The position numbers were made by a program, and so were the translations under genes. A model generated the notes under the pieces. It worked only from the letters and a program-made list of their open reading frames with translations, ran no database searches and had not been told where the DNA came from. From assembly GCA_022841625.1 (NCBI GenBank), contig JALHRD010000038.1:1-40877 (forward strand): DNA of 40,877 bases, written 5' to 3'. The DNA is from Xanthobacteraceae bacterium. GTDB lineage: Bacteria; Pseudomonadota; Alphaproteobacteria; Rhizobiales; Xanthobacteraceae. Positions 8,125 through 16,205 of this stretch are shown in pieces (the first letter of the stretch is position 1; each line of letters starts with the position of its first letter).

Positions 8125-8604
8125 ATGCCCACAAAATTCGAAGTTAATGGCAAGCCGGTCAGCGTCAATGTCGAGGCGCGCACAACGCTGGCCGATTGCC
8201 TGCGGCATCACCTGCGGCTCACCGGCACGCATGTCGGCTGCGAGCACGGCGTTTGCGGCGCCTGCACGGTCATTGTCGATGGCGATGCGGTCCGTTCGTG
8301 CCTGATGCTCGCCGCGCAAGCGGAGGGCAGCAAGGTGGTGACGGTCGAGGGGCTTTCCAATGACGAGGCGCTGACGCCGTTGCAGGCCTCGTTCCGCAGG
8401 CATCACGCGCTGCAATGCGGGTTCTGCACGCCCGGCATGATTACTACCGCCCATGCGCTGTTGAGCGAAGAGCCCGACTGCGATGCCGATCGGGTCCGGG
8501 AGGTGCTGTCCGGCAATCTTTGCCGCTGTACCGGCTATATCTCGATTGTCGAGGCGGTGCTGGACGCGCGCTCCGCGTACAAGAAGCCGAACGGCAACGC
8601 ATGA
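8125..8604 (+). CDS. 2Fe-2S subunit of molybdenum hydroxylase (CoxS type)
   Basis: A 159-residue protein with both iron-sulfur clusters intact. The plant-ferredoxin type cluster uses C39, C44, C47 and C59 (GCEHGVCGACTVIVDG). The C-terminal four-helix domain binds the second cluster with C98, C101, C133 and C135 (QCGFCTPGM and CRCTGY). It relays electrons from the molybdenum site of the large subunit to the flavin subunit. Its stop overlaps the next gene by four bases (ATGA at 8601), which couples synthesis of the large subunit. Confidence 0.96.
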   Translation: MPTKFEVNGKPVSVNVEARTTLADCLRHHLRLTGTHVGCEHGVCGACTVIVDGDAVRSCLMLAAQAEGSKVVTVEGLSNDEALTPLQASFRRHHALQCGFCTPGMITTAHALLSEEPDCDADRVREVLSGNLCRCTGYISIVEAVLDARSAYKKPNGNA

Positions 8605-10868
8605 AGAACGCTTTCATCGGCAGCGCCGTCGAGCGTCGGGAAGACCTTCGCTTCCTGCGCGGGCGTGGCGAATATGTCGATGACCTGCGGCCGGATGGGC
8701 TGCTTTACGCTGTCATCCTGCGCAGTTCCAAAGCCCATGGCCGGATCGTTTCAATCGATACGACAGCCGCTCTGAAGGTCCGCGGCGTCCATGCCGTCAT
8801 CACCGCCCAGGATATGCCCGGCGGACCGCCGATTGTGCCAATGCGGCTGCAACCGCTGCCGGAGTTCAAGCCGTTCGAGCAGCCGGTCATCGCTGACGGC
8901 AAAGTGCGCTATGTCGGCGAGCCGATGGCGGTGGTGATCGCCGACAGCGTCGCGATTGGCGAGGATGCGCTTGAGGCGATCGAGGTTGAAATCGACGCGC
9001 TGCCGGCGGTGGCCGATTGGCATGTTGCCCAAAGCGGCCAAAGCCTGTTGTTTGAGGCGCAGGGCAGCAACCGCTCGCTGACATTCTACGCGGTGCGGGG
9101 CGACGCCGATGCGGCGTTTGCGTCGGCGCCTTATGTCCGGCGTGAAACACTGCGCACCGGGCGGCACTATGGGCTCACCATGGAGCCGCGCGGCGTCATG
9201 GCGCAGTGGGATGCCGCCAAGGGTCGGCTGACGGTTTCCGGCGCCGCCAAGGTGCCGTTCTTTAATCGTCGGATTCTTGCCAAGCAGATCGGTCTGCCGG
9301 AAGACTCAATCGAGATGATCGAGAACGACGTCGGCGGCGGCTTTGGCGCGCGCGGCGAGTTCTACCCGGAAGATTTTCTGATTCCGTTTGCCGCACGCCA
9401 TCTCAACCGGCCGGTGAAATGGATCGAGGATCGCCGCGAGAATCTGATGGCGATGAACCATGCGCGCGAGGCTGAGGTCGATGTCGAGATTGCCTGTGAG
9501 CGCGATGGGACCATCCTGGCGCTACGCGGCCATATCCATACCGACATGGGCGCCTATATGCGCACCAATGGCGCAGTCGGCGCGCGCAATATCGCGCAGT
9601 TCATGGCCGGGCCGTATCGCGTTCCCAACGTCAAGCTCGACGTGTCGCTGTGGATGACCAACAAGACGCCGGTCGGCACCTATCGCGGTCCGGGCCGCTT
9701 CGAGACCGATTTCTTCCGCGAGCGCTTGATCGACATGGTTGCGCAGGATCTCGGGATCGACCGGGTCGCACTCCGCCGCAAAAACCTCATTGCGCGCACC
9801 GAAATGCCATATCCGATTGCGACCATCGCGCCGTATGAACACAAGGACGAATACGACAGCGGCGATTACCAGGAGACGCTCGATCGCTGCCTTGCGGAAA
9901 TCCATTGGAGCGAGAAGGCCAAGCTGCAGGGCCGGCGCATCGACGGCCGCTATCACGGCCTGGCGGTCGGCTGTTTTATCGAAGGCGGCGCGGCGGGTCC
10001 CAAGGAGACCGCGCGGCTTGCGATCAACGAAGACGGTTCGATCTCGGTCTATATCGGCTCATCGGCGGTTGGGCAGGGGGTCGAGACCGTGTTTGCGCAG
10101 ATTGCGGCCGATGCGTTGGAAATTCCGATGGATCGCATCCGCGGTGTCTTTCATGGTTCGACCGCCTATGTCAGCGACGGCTATGGCGCCTACCACTCGC
10201 GTTCCGTCGTCATGGGCGGCTCGGCGCTGCTGGACGCCGCGCTGAACTTCAAGGCGGCGCTTTGCGAAGCGGCCGCGCAGCGGCTGGGCTGCGCCGCCTC
10301 CGCGATCGTCGTGACCGAGGACAAAGTCAGCGCTCCCGGCGGAACGTCGCTGCCGCTGTCCGCCTTCGCCGGGCTGTCCAGGGAAGGCGCGTTCCTCAAC
10401 AAGAAGCATACCTATAGTTATGGCGCGCAGGCCGTGCATCTGGCGGTCGACGCCAAGATCGGCCAGGTCGAGATTCTCGATTATGTCGTGGTGGTCGATG
10501 CCGGGCGGATCATCAATCCGATGACCTTGCGTGGGCAGGTGATCGGCTCGCTGGTGCAGGGGCTCGGTGGGGCGTTCCTGGAGCATCTGGTCTATGACGA
10601 GCAGGGCCAGTTGCTGACCGGCTCGCTGGCCGATTATCTGCTCCCGACCGCCAGCGATTTTCCAAACCTGCGCGCATTCACCATGGACAGGCATCCCTCG
10701 CCGATCAATCCGTTGGGTGCGAAAGGCGCGGGCGAGGGCGGTCTGATCGGCGCCGGCGGCGTGATCGCCAATGCGGTCGCCAATGCGCTGCAATCGTTCA
10801 ATCCCGATCTGCGGGAACTGCCGCTGACGCCGTCGCGGGTGTGGGCGATGACCCAGCCGCGCGCATAG
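8601..10868 (+). CDS. Molybdopterin-binding large subunit of a CoxL/xanthine dehydrogenase family hydroxylase
   Basis: A 755-residue protein starting MKNAFIGSAVERREDLRFLRGRGEYVDD. Molybdenum-cofactor motifs are present: GGGFGARGEFYPED, TYRGPGR at residues 360-366, the GQGVETVFAQ loop and the C-terminal GAGEGG with the presumed active-site Glu at 712. True form I CO dehydrogenase carries AYxCSFR at the 360 region; this protein has the GxGR form found in form II and other aldehyde/N-heterocycle hydroxylases, so CO is an unlikely substrate. The partner subunits are the two genes upstream. The binding-protein genes just downstream suggest an imported carboxylate or heterocyclic compound as substrate. 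Confidence 0.94.
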   Translation: MKNAFIGSAVERREDLRFLRGRGEYVDDLRPDGLLYAVILRSSKAHGRIVSIDTTAALKVRGVHAVITAQDMPGGPPIVPMRLQPLPEFKPFEQPVIADGKVRYVGEPMAVVIADSVAIGEDALEAIEVEIDALPAVADWHVAQSGQSLLFEAQGSNRSLTFYAVRGDADAAFASAPYVRRETLRTGRHYGLTMEPRGVMAQWDAAKGRLTVSGAAKVPFFNRRILAKQIGLPEDSIEMIENDVGGGFGARGEFYPEDFLIPFAARHLNRPVKWIEDRRENLMAMNHAREAEVDVEIACERDGTILALRGHIHTDMGAYMRTNGAVGARNIAQFMAGPYRVPNVKLDVSLWMTNKTPVGTYRGPGRFETDFFRERLIDMVAQDLGIDRVALRRKNLIARTEMPYPIATIAPYEHKDEYDSGDYQETLDRCLAEIHWSEKAKLQGRRIDGRYHGLAVGCFIEGGAAGPKETARLAINEDGSISVYIGSSAVGQGVETVFAQIAADALEIPMDRIRGVFHGSTAYVSDGYGAYHSRSVVMGGSALLDAALNFKAALCEAAAQRLGCAASAIVVTEDKVSAPGGTSLPLSAFAGLSREGAFLNKKHTYSYGAQAVHLAVDAKIGQVEILDYVVVVDAGRIINPMTLRGQVIGSLVQGLGGAFLEHLVYDEQGQLLTGSLADYLLPTASDFPNLRAFTMDRHPSPINPLGAKGAGEGGLIGAGGVIANAVANALQSFNPDLRELPLTPSRVWAMTQPRA

Positions 10869-10984
10869 CGCCCGCCACGGCGCTTTCGGTCTAGATCCGC
10901 CATGCATCGCGTCGGGACGTTGACAACCCGCGAAGCCGCCATGACAGTCGGGCAAAAGCGACAACACCGTTTGGGAGCGTGTGG

Positions 10985-11977
10985 ATGAGAAATTTGCGAC
11001 TGACCCTGGCCTGCGGGCCTTATGACCGCACCCAGGCATTGCGCGATGGCACCATCAAGCCGGAGGGGATCGATCTCAATTACGTGACATTGCAGCCGGC
11101 CGAGATTTTCTGGCGGATGTTGCAATACAAGGAGTTCGATGCCTCCGAAATGTCGCTGTCGAACTACACCAGCCTGGTGAGCGGCGGCGCGTCGCCGTTC
11201 ATTGCGATCCCGGCATTTCCGTCACGCGTGTTTCGTCACGGCTATTTCTTCATCAACACCGATAAGGGCATCAAGGAGCCGAAGGACCTCAAGGGCAAGC
11301 GCGGCGGCGTACCGGAATATTCGATGACGGCCGCGGTCTATATGCGCGGCTTGCTGGAGCACGAATACGGCGTCAAGCCGAGCGACGTCGAATGGGTGCA
11401 AGGCCGCGCCGACCGGCTCGGCCGGGCGCTGCCGCCCGGCATCAAGCTGACGCAGGCGCCGGCCGGCGCCGAACTCGGCGATCTTCTGGAGCGCGGCGAG
11501 ATCGATTTCATGATGACGGCGAACAATCCGCTGTCGTTCCGGCGCGGCGCCGGCAAAGTCAAACGGCTGTTTCCGAATTATGCCGCGTTGGAAAAGGATT
11601 ACTACCGGCGCACCAAGATCTATCCGATCATGCACACGGTTGTTATCCGCCGCGACATTTACGACCGCGATCCGTGGGTCGCGCTCAGCCTTTACAAAGC
11701 GCTGTGCCGGGCGAAGGAGTATTCTTACCATCACATTCTGGAGACCGGCTCGCCCAAGGCTTCGCTCGCCTGGCTGCAGCCGCTGCTGGAGGAAGAACAG
11801 GAGATCATCGGGCGCGATTGGTTTCCCTATGGCATCGAGCAGAACCGCCCGTCGATCGACGCGCTCCTGCAATATGCGCACGAGCACGGGCTGACCGATC
11901 GCCGTATCAAGCTTGAGGAATTGTTCGCGCCCTCGACCATGCGCGATATTCCGCTCAGCGAAGGTCAGTTGATCTGA
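10985..11977 (+). CDS. 4,5-dihydroxyphthalate decarboxylase-like / NMT1-like substrate-binding protein
   Basis: A 330-residue protein, MRNLRLTLACGPYDRTQALRDGTIKPEGIDLNY onward, with GGGAG-type ribosome site GGGAG at 10973-10977. The opening (LACGxYDRTxALxDGxIxPEGIDL) is that of proteins annotated as 4,5-dihydroxyphthalate decarboxylase, which have a periplasmic-binding-protein fold. The middle has DLKGKRGGVPEYSMTAAVYMRGLLEHEYGV and the C-terminal third has NRPSIDALLQYAHEHGLTDR and LEELFAP, also typical. There is no signal peptide, which argues against a free periplasmic receptor and fits a cytoplasmic enzyme or a protein not exported by Sec. It follows the hydroxylase genes by 116 bases. A paralogue is at 25720. 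Confidence 0.85.
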   Translation: MRNLRLTLACGPYDRTQALRDGTIKPEGIDLNYVTLQPAEIFWRMLQYKEFDASEMSLSNYTSLVSGGASPFIAIPAFPSRVFRHGYFFINTDKGIKEPKDLKGKRGGVPEYSMTAAVYMRGLLEHEYGVKPSDVEWVQGRADRLGRALPPGIKLTQAPAGAELGDLLERGEIDFMMTANNPLSFRRGAGKVKRLFPNYAALEKDYYRRTKIYPIMHTVVIRRDIYDRDPWVALSLYKALCRAKEYSYHHILETGSPKASLAWLQPLLEEEQEIIGRDWFPYGIEQNRPSIDALLQYAHEHGLTDRRIKLEELFAPSTMRDIPLSEGQLI

Positions 11978-12004
11978 CGCGCGTACAACGGACGGAGACG
12001 TTCC

Positions 12005-12973
12005 ATGGCCATGCGGTCGGCTATCGCCGCGCTTTTTTTGGCAGTCTTCGCTTTGGTCCACGGCGTCGCCGCGCAGGAGACCTATCCCAGCCGGCCGCTC
12101 AAGCTGGTGGTGCCCTATTCCGCGGGCGGGGCATCGGATGTGATGGCGCGCTACATCGGACAGAAACTCGGCGAGCTGCTGGGCCGCAATGTCGTGATCG
12201 AGAATATGCCGGCAGCGGCGGGCACCGTCGCCTATACCACGGTCGCGCGTGCGCCGGCCGATGGCTATACGCTGGTCTATGGCACGTCTTCGATCGCGGT
12301 GAATGCCGTGCTGCGCGCGAAATCGCCCTACGATCCGATCCGCGATTTTGCGCCGATCTCTTCGCTATTGGTGGTGCAGAACGTCTTGGTGGTGCCGATG
12401 TCGTTACCGGTCCAGTCGGTGGCGGAACTGGTCGCCTTGGCCAAGGCGAAGCCCAATGCGCTCAATTATGTGTCGCTCGGGCCGGGCTCGTCGCCGCATC
12501 TCTCGATGGAACTGTTCCGTTCGGCGGCCGGCATTACTGTCCAACAGGTGCCCTACAAGCTCACCACCCAAGGCTATACCGATCTGATCGACGGTCGGGT
12601 GCAGCTTTGGCTGGCCTCGATGCCGAGCGCGCTGCCGTTCATCCAGTCCGGAAGACTGCGGGCATTGGCGGTGGCGGGACCGACGCGATCGGCGGCGCTG
12701 CCGGATGTTCCGACGCTGATCGAATCCGGTGTCGCGGCCGAGACCACGTTCTGGCACGGTCTGTTCGCGCCGGCCGGTCTCGCGCCGGAGATCGCTCACA
12801 GGCTCAACCGCGCGGTGCATGACATTGTCGCTCAGCCCGAAACCCGGGCCTGGTACTTCAAGCTCGGCGCCGAACTGGTGGCCGGCACGCCCGAACAGCT
12901 CGGCGCCGAGACGAGCCGGGAAATGCAAAAATGGCTCAAGATCGCCAAGGACATCGGCATCCAGAGCGATTGA
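12005..12973 (+). CDS. Tripartite tricarboxylate transporter (Bug/TctC) receptor
   Basis: A 322-residue periplasmic receptor. Residues 1-24 form a Sec signal peptide ending near GVAAQ, followed by the hallmark ETYPSRPLKLVVPYSAGGASDVMARYIG. Further family segments are NVVIENMPAAAGTVA, ADGYTLVYGT and the LPDVPTLIES run. GGAG at 11994-11997 sets the ATG at 12005. Such receptors bind dicarboxylates, aromatic acids or amides for a TctAB permease; none is encoded nearby. It probably shares a transcript with the hydroxylase genes upstream and ends six bases from the convergent cupin gene. Confidence 0.93.
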   Translation: MAMRSAIAALFLAVFALVHGVAAQETYPSRPLKLVVPYSAGGASDVMARYIGQKLGELLGRNVVIENMPAAAGTVAYTTVARAPADGYTLVYGTSSIAVNAVLRAKSPYDPIRDFAPISSLLVVQNVLVVPMSLPVQSVAELVALAKAKPNALNYVSLGPGSSPHLSMELFRSAAGITVQQVPYKLTTQGYTDLIDGRVQLWLASMPSALPFIQSGRLRALAVAGPTRSAALPDVPTLIESGVAAETTFWHGLFAPAGLAPEIAHRLNRAVHDIVAQPETRAWYFKLGAELVAGTPEQLGAETSREMQKWLKIAKDIGIQSD

Positions 12974-12979
12974 TGGCTT

Positions 12980-13561
12980 TCAGGAATGCGCGGCCTCGCC
13001 GAGTTGTCCGGCAAGCGCGGGTTCATAGGCGCCGTCGATCAGAATGAATGCGACCACCGCCGGGGCCTGCGAGCGGTTGCACCAGGCATGATTGGTCCCG
13101 CACTGGACGAGAATGTCGCCGGCCTTCAAGACCACGTCGGCATCGTCGAGCAGCATCGTGATCTCGCCCGACAATACAATCGCATAGTCGATGGTCTCGG
13201 TGCGATGCATGCGCGGATGGCGGCCGCCTTTGCCGAATGTCGCGGCTTGCTCGTTGCCGAGCGCCGCGAAAGCGCGGCGCGAATCTTCCACGCTCATGCT
13301 GCGGATTGCCTCGGTCTCGGGTGGAAACTGGTTGATGCGCAGGACCGTGGCGAGTTTGGTCGGCAATTGTCGGCGCGGGCCGAGCGTGGTTTCGACGGGC
13401 ATGGCGGGGATCGATGCCGGTGCGCCATCGGTGCGCCAGATATCGGTCGATTGCCAGCCCGGCAGCAGCGGATTGGCATGCACAAACGGCGCCGGCCCGT
13501 CGGACACGACAATGGCGCGGCCCGTGGCATCATGCCCGGTGACGACGCGGCGGATTGCCAT
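12980..13561 (-). CDS. Cupin-domain protein
   Basis: A 193-residue protein from MAIRRVVTGHDATGRAIVVSDG; an AAGGAGA ribosome site lies eight bases before this ATG, so the longer in-frame start at 13594 is not needed. The C-terminal half is a cupin: HPRMHRTETIDYAIVLSGEITMLLDD followed by LKAGDILVQCGTNHAWCNRS holds the usual His/Glu/His pattern. The N-terminal half (TDIWRTDGAPASIP, TTLGPRRQLP) is common to a set of small cupins found beside aromatic or nitrile catabolic genes. Substrate unknown. It is divergent from the second cupin gene at 13853. Confidence 0.85.
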   Translation of the reverse strand: MAIRRVVTGHDATGRAIVVSDGPAPFVHANPLLPGWQSTDIWRTDGAPASIPAMPVETTLGPRRQLPTKLATVLRINQFPPETEAIRSMSVEDSRRAFAALGNEQAATFGKGGRHPRMHRTETIDYAIVLSGEITMLLDDADVVLKAGDILVQCGTNHAWCNRSQAPAVVAFILIDGAYEPALAGQLGEAAHS

Positions 13562-13792
13562 GGCCGTTTCTCCTTGCGGTTGATGTTGCATCACTGTGGC
13601 AACACCTTTGGCGACGGTGCTCTAAACCAGCGTATGACGGTTGATGCTGCCGCGTGCCGTAGGACCCATATCGTTCCCCCGAAAGGGGGCAAGCGCCGAT
13701 CCAAAGACCCGGTAGGATTGGATTTTGGAACCTTAGCCGACGGGCGGCGAACCACAACGGCCGTTGGACAGGTATTTTTCGAGGGCTCAATC

Positions 13793-13847
13793 TTGGTGCG
13801 TTTTTGCCGCAGCCGCCCTATAATTGGCGTTAGTTTGCATTGGAGGC
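13793..13847 (+). promoter_or_regulatory. Candidate promoter and ribosome site for the cupin gene at 13853
   Basis: A perfect -10 hexamer TATAAT lies at 13819-13824, rare in this G+C-rich window. The only -35-like word is TTGGTG at 13793-13798, at a poor spacing of 20 bases. A strong ribosome site TTGGAGG ends seven bases before the ATG at 13853. The region is the shared control region of the divergent cupin pair; it also holds a small hairpin CCCCC-GAAA-GGGGG at 13676-13689. Confidence 0.4.
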
Positions 13848-13852
13848 ATGTC

Positions 13853-14290
13853 ATGACACTGAGCATGTTGGATAAAAAGCCGCTCAGGGCGGAAACCGCG
13901 GCTTGGCCGCCCGAAATCGTGGCTGAGTTTGAGCGCGAGCAGCAGAACCCGAACGGGTGCGTGGGCCAGCGGCTGCTGTCGGAGAACGACCGCGTGCGGG
14001 TTTGGGAGATCCGGCTTAAGCCCGGTCAGCGTTTCGGCTTCCACCGCCATGTGCTCGATTACTTCTGGTCGGTCCTGACCGACGGCAAGGCGCGCGCCTA
14101 TGTCAGCGATGGCAGCATGGTCGAGCACACCTACAAAGCCGGCGAGACGCGCCACGAAATCCATGCCGAGGGCCACTTCAAGGTGCATGACCTTGCCAAT
14201 ATCGGCGACGGCGATTTGAACTTCATCACGGTGGAGTTCCTCGACAGCGCCAATAAGCCGCTGCCGGTTCCCGATAAAGTGCGGGTGTAG
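13853..14290 (+). CDS. Small cupin protein
   Basis: A 145-residue protein starting MTLSMLDKKPLRAETAAWPPEIVAEF, with GGAGG six bases upstream. The open frame extends far upstream but that part has no ribosome site and lies antisense to the neighbouring cupin. The cupin core is visible as VWEIRLKPGQRFGFHRHVLDYFWSVLTDGKARAYVSDG with the metal-binding His pair at FHRH, followed by YKAGETRHEIHAEGHFKVHDLANIGD. Proteins of this shape are often beside carboxylic-acid or amide catabolic genes; no reaction can be assigned. It precedes livH by 85 bases with a hairpin between. Confidence 0.85.
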   Translation: MTLSMLDKKPLRAETAAWPPEIVAEFEREQQNPNGCVGQRLLSENDRVRVWEIRLKPGQRFGFHRHVLDYFWSVLTDGKARAYVSDGSMVEHTYKAGETRHEIHAEGHFKVHDLANIGDGDLNFITVEFLDSANKPLPVPDKVRV

Positions 14291-14304
14291 GCGGTTGTGG
14301 TTAG

Positions 14305-14330
14305 TCGGCGCAGCCTCGACGCTGCGCCGA
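14305..14330. terminator. Perfect 10-base-pair hairpin between cupin and livH
   Basis: Arms TCGGCGCAGC (14305-14314) and GCTGCGCCGA (14321-14330) are exact inverted repeats around the loop CTCGAC. It lies 14 bases after the cupin stop. There is no T tract downstream on the plus strand, so it may be a weak terminator, an mRNA stabiliser or an operator rather than a strong intrinsic terminator. Confidence 0.5.
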
Positions 14331-14375
14331 AGATACAAAAGACGACCGGCATCGCGATGCCATCCGGGGGGATTT

Positions 14376-15251
14376 GTGGAAATTCCATACGACCTGCTGA
14401 TCAACGCGCTGGTCGCCGGCTTGCTGCTCGGCGCGTTTTACGCGGCTGTGACCGTTGGGATTTCGATTTCGTTCGGGATTCTCGATATTGTCAATATCGC
14501 ACATCCCGGCTTCATCATTCTCGGTTCCTACATCGCCTATATCGTCAACACCCGGCTGGGCGTCGATCCCATTCTGGTCAGCATCGTGATGTTGCCGGTG
14601 TTCTATATGTTCGGCGCAATTGTTTATCAGGTCTATTATCATTCGTTTGAGAAACGCGGCGAGGATCCGTTGCGCGGCCTGGCGTTTTTCTTCGGCCTGT
14701 TGTTTGTCACCGAGGTGGCGCTCGTCATTGTGTTCGGTGTCGACTATCGCTACGTCCAGGCCCCCTATATCGGACCGAGCCTGAAATTTGGCATGGTCGA
14801 CCTGCCGTTGCGCATGCTGGTGCCGGCGGTGGTGGCGCTGGTCCTGTTCTTGGCCTTGCAACTGTTCCTGACCCGCACCTTCATGGGCCGCGCGATCATG
14901 GGCGTGGCGCAGGACCAACTCGCGCTGCGGCTGGTGGCGGCGTCGCCGACCCGCATCAAGCGGTCCGCATTCGCGATTTCGATGGCGACCGCCGCGGTGG
15001 CCGGCGCGCTGCTCATCATCATCCAGCCGGTCGAGCCGTCGGTCGGGCGCGAATATATCGGGCGGGTGTTCGCCATTTGTGTGCTTGGCGGCCTTGGCAG
15101 CATTCCCGGCACTTTGGTTGGCGCCATGATGCTGGGCGTCATTGAGAGCTTCACCTCGACATTCTATGGACCATCTTGGGCGCCGGCGGTTGCGTTCGGC
15201 GTTCTGCTGCTGGTTCTTGCATTCAGGCCCGCGGGTCTGTTCGGACGATAG
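14376..15251 (+). CDS. livH: Branched-chain amino acid-type ABC transporter permease LivH
   Basis: A 291-residue inner-membrane protein that probably starts with GTG at 14376 (VEIPYDLLINALVAGLLLGAFYAAVTVGISISFGILDIVNIAHPGFIILGSYIAY); the six-G run five bases upstream serves as ribosome site. The SFGILDIVNIAHPGF segment is diagnostic for LivH (canonical G.L.viNfAhG). About eight membrane helices follow, and the EAA-like loop GRAIMGVAQDQLALRLVAAS and the late AICVLGGLGSIPGTLVGAM are typical. It forms the channel with LivM ten bases downstream. The family carries amino acids, amides, urea and aromatic acids, so the substrate is open. Confidence 0.93.
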   Translation: MEIPYDLLINALVAGLLLGAFYAAVTVGISISFGILDIVNIAHPGFIILGSYIAYIVNTRLGVDPILVSIVMLPVFYMFGAIVYQVYYHSFEKRGEDPLRGLAFFFGLLFVTEVALVIVFGVDYRYVQAPYIGPSLKFGMVDLPLRMLVPAVVALVLFLALQLFLTRTFMGRAIMGVAQDQLALRLVAASPTRIKRSAFAISMATAAVAGALLIIIQPVEPSVGREYIGRVFAICVLGGLGSIPGTLVGAMMLGVIESFTSTFYGPSWAPAVAFGVLLLVLAFRPAGLFGR

Positions 15252-15260
15252 GGCGGGACC

Positions 15261-16205
15261 GTGCGATCATCAACATTCGTTCTGATCTGTACCGCCATTG
15301 CCGCCGCCGTATTTGCGCTCGCGCGCTGGTATGGCAACGAATATGCGTTTTTTGCCGGCTATGTGGTGTTGCAATTCATCGTTCTGGCGACCGCCTGGAA
15401 TATTCTCGGAGGCTATACCGGCTATGTGAACTTCGGATCGGCGGCATTCTTCGCGGTCGGCGCTTATACGTCGATTTTCTTTCACAAATTCTATCCGCTG
15501 CCGATCCCGGTGCTGATTGTGCTTGGCGGCGTCTTGTCCGGATTGATCGGGCTTGGCATGGGCTATCTGACGCTCAGGCTGCGCGGCGCGTTTTTTGCGA
15601 TCGGAACACTGGCGCTGGCGGTGGTCTTGCAAACGCTGGTCACCAACTGGACCTATGTCGGCGGCGCGCGCGGTGCTTATGTCCTGCGCCCGAACGAGAT
15701 GGAGTTCATCGGCCCCTATATCCAATATTTGTTCCTGTTGATGCTGGCTCTCACCGTGTTCGCACTCTCGGTTGCGCGCGGGATTGAGCGCTCGCAGCTC
15801 GGCTATGGCTTTGCCACCATTCGCGACGATGAGCTCGCGGCCGAAGCATCCGGCGTGCCGACCTTGCGTCTGAAGCTGATTGCAACGACGATTTCCGGCG
15901 GTCTGATGGGAATGGCGGGCGCGCCGTTTCCGTATTACCTCGGCTATGTCCAGCCGAGTTCGGCCTTCGGGCTTGAATACGCGGTCAATGCCATCGCCAT
16001 GCCGATGATCGGCGGCACCACCAGTTGGGTCGGGCCGCTGATCGGCGCCATTCTGCTGGCGACCATCCAGCAATGGGCGACGGTGACCATATCGTCGGAG
16101 CTCGGCGTGCTGATTGTTGGCGTGCTGCTGGTCGGCTTTGTGGTGCTTGCACCCAAGGGCATTGTCGGGCTGGTCGGCGGCTGGCGGCGCGGGAGGTCCG
16201 GGTAA
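15261..16205 (+). CDS. livM: Branched-chain amino acid-type ABC transporter permease LivM
   Basis: A 314-residue inner-membrane protein with GTG start at 15261. LATAWNILGGYTGYVNFGSAAFFAVGAYTS is the diagnostic LivM segment (canonical GG..G..SlGha.FfgiGAYt). The coupling loop reads LGYGFATIRDDELAAEASGV, and the C-terminal GGTTSWVGPLIGAILLATIQQW matches the family. About nine helices are visible. Its stop TAA shares one base with the livG start (TAATG at 16203-16207). Confidence 0.93.
   Translation: MRSSTFVLICTAIAAAVFALARWYGNEYAFFAGYVVLQFIVLATAWNILGGYTGYVNFGSAAFFAVGAYTSIFFHKFYPLPIPVLIVLGGVLSGLIGLGMGYLTLRLRGAFFAIGTLALAVVLQTLVTNWTYVGGARGAYVLRPNEMEFIGPYIQYLFLLMLALTVFALSVARGIERSQLGYGFATIRDDELAAEASGVPTLRLKLIATTISGGLMGMAGAPFPYYLGYVQPSSAFGLEYAVNAIAMPMIGGTTSWVGPLIGAILLATIQQWATVTISSELGVLIVGVLLVGFVVLAPKGIVGLVGGWRRGRSG

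Noticed and set aside
8415-8600. N-terminal extension of the hydroxylase large subunit
   Set aside because: It lies inside the 2Fe-2S subunit in another frame; the ATGA at 8601 gives the normal family start.
7253-10868. True CO dehydrogenase (coxMSL)
   Set aside because: The large subunit has TYRGPGR and not the AYxCSFR motif of form I enzymes.
12986-13852. Upstream extension of the cupin frame by about 290 residues
   Set aside because: It is antisense to the cupin at 12980-13561; a strong ribosome site sets the start at 13853.
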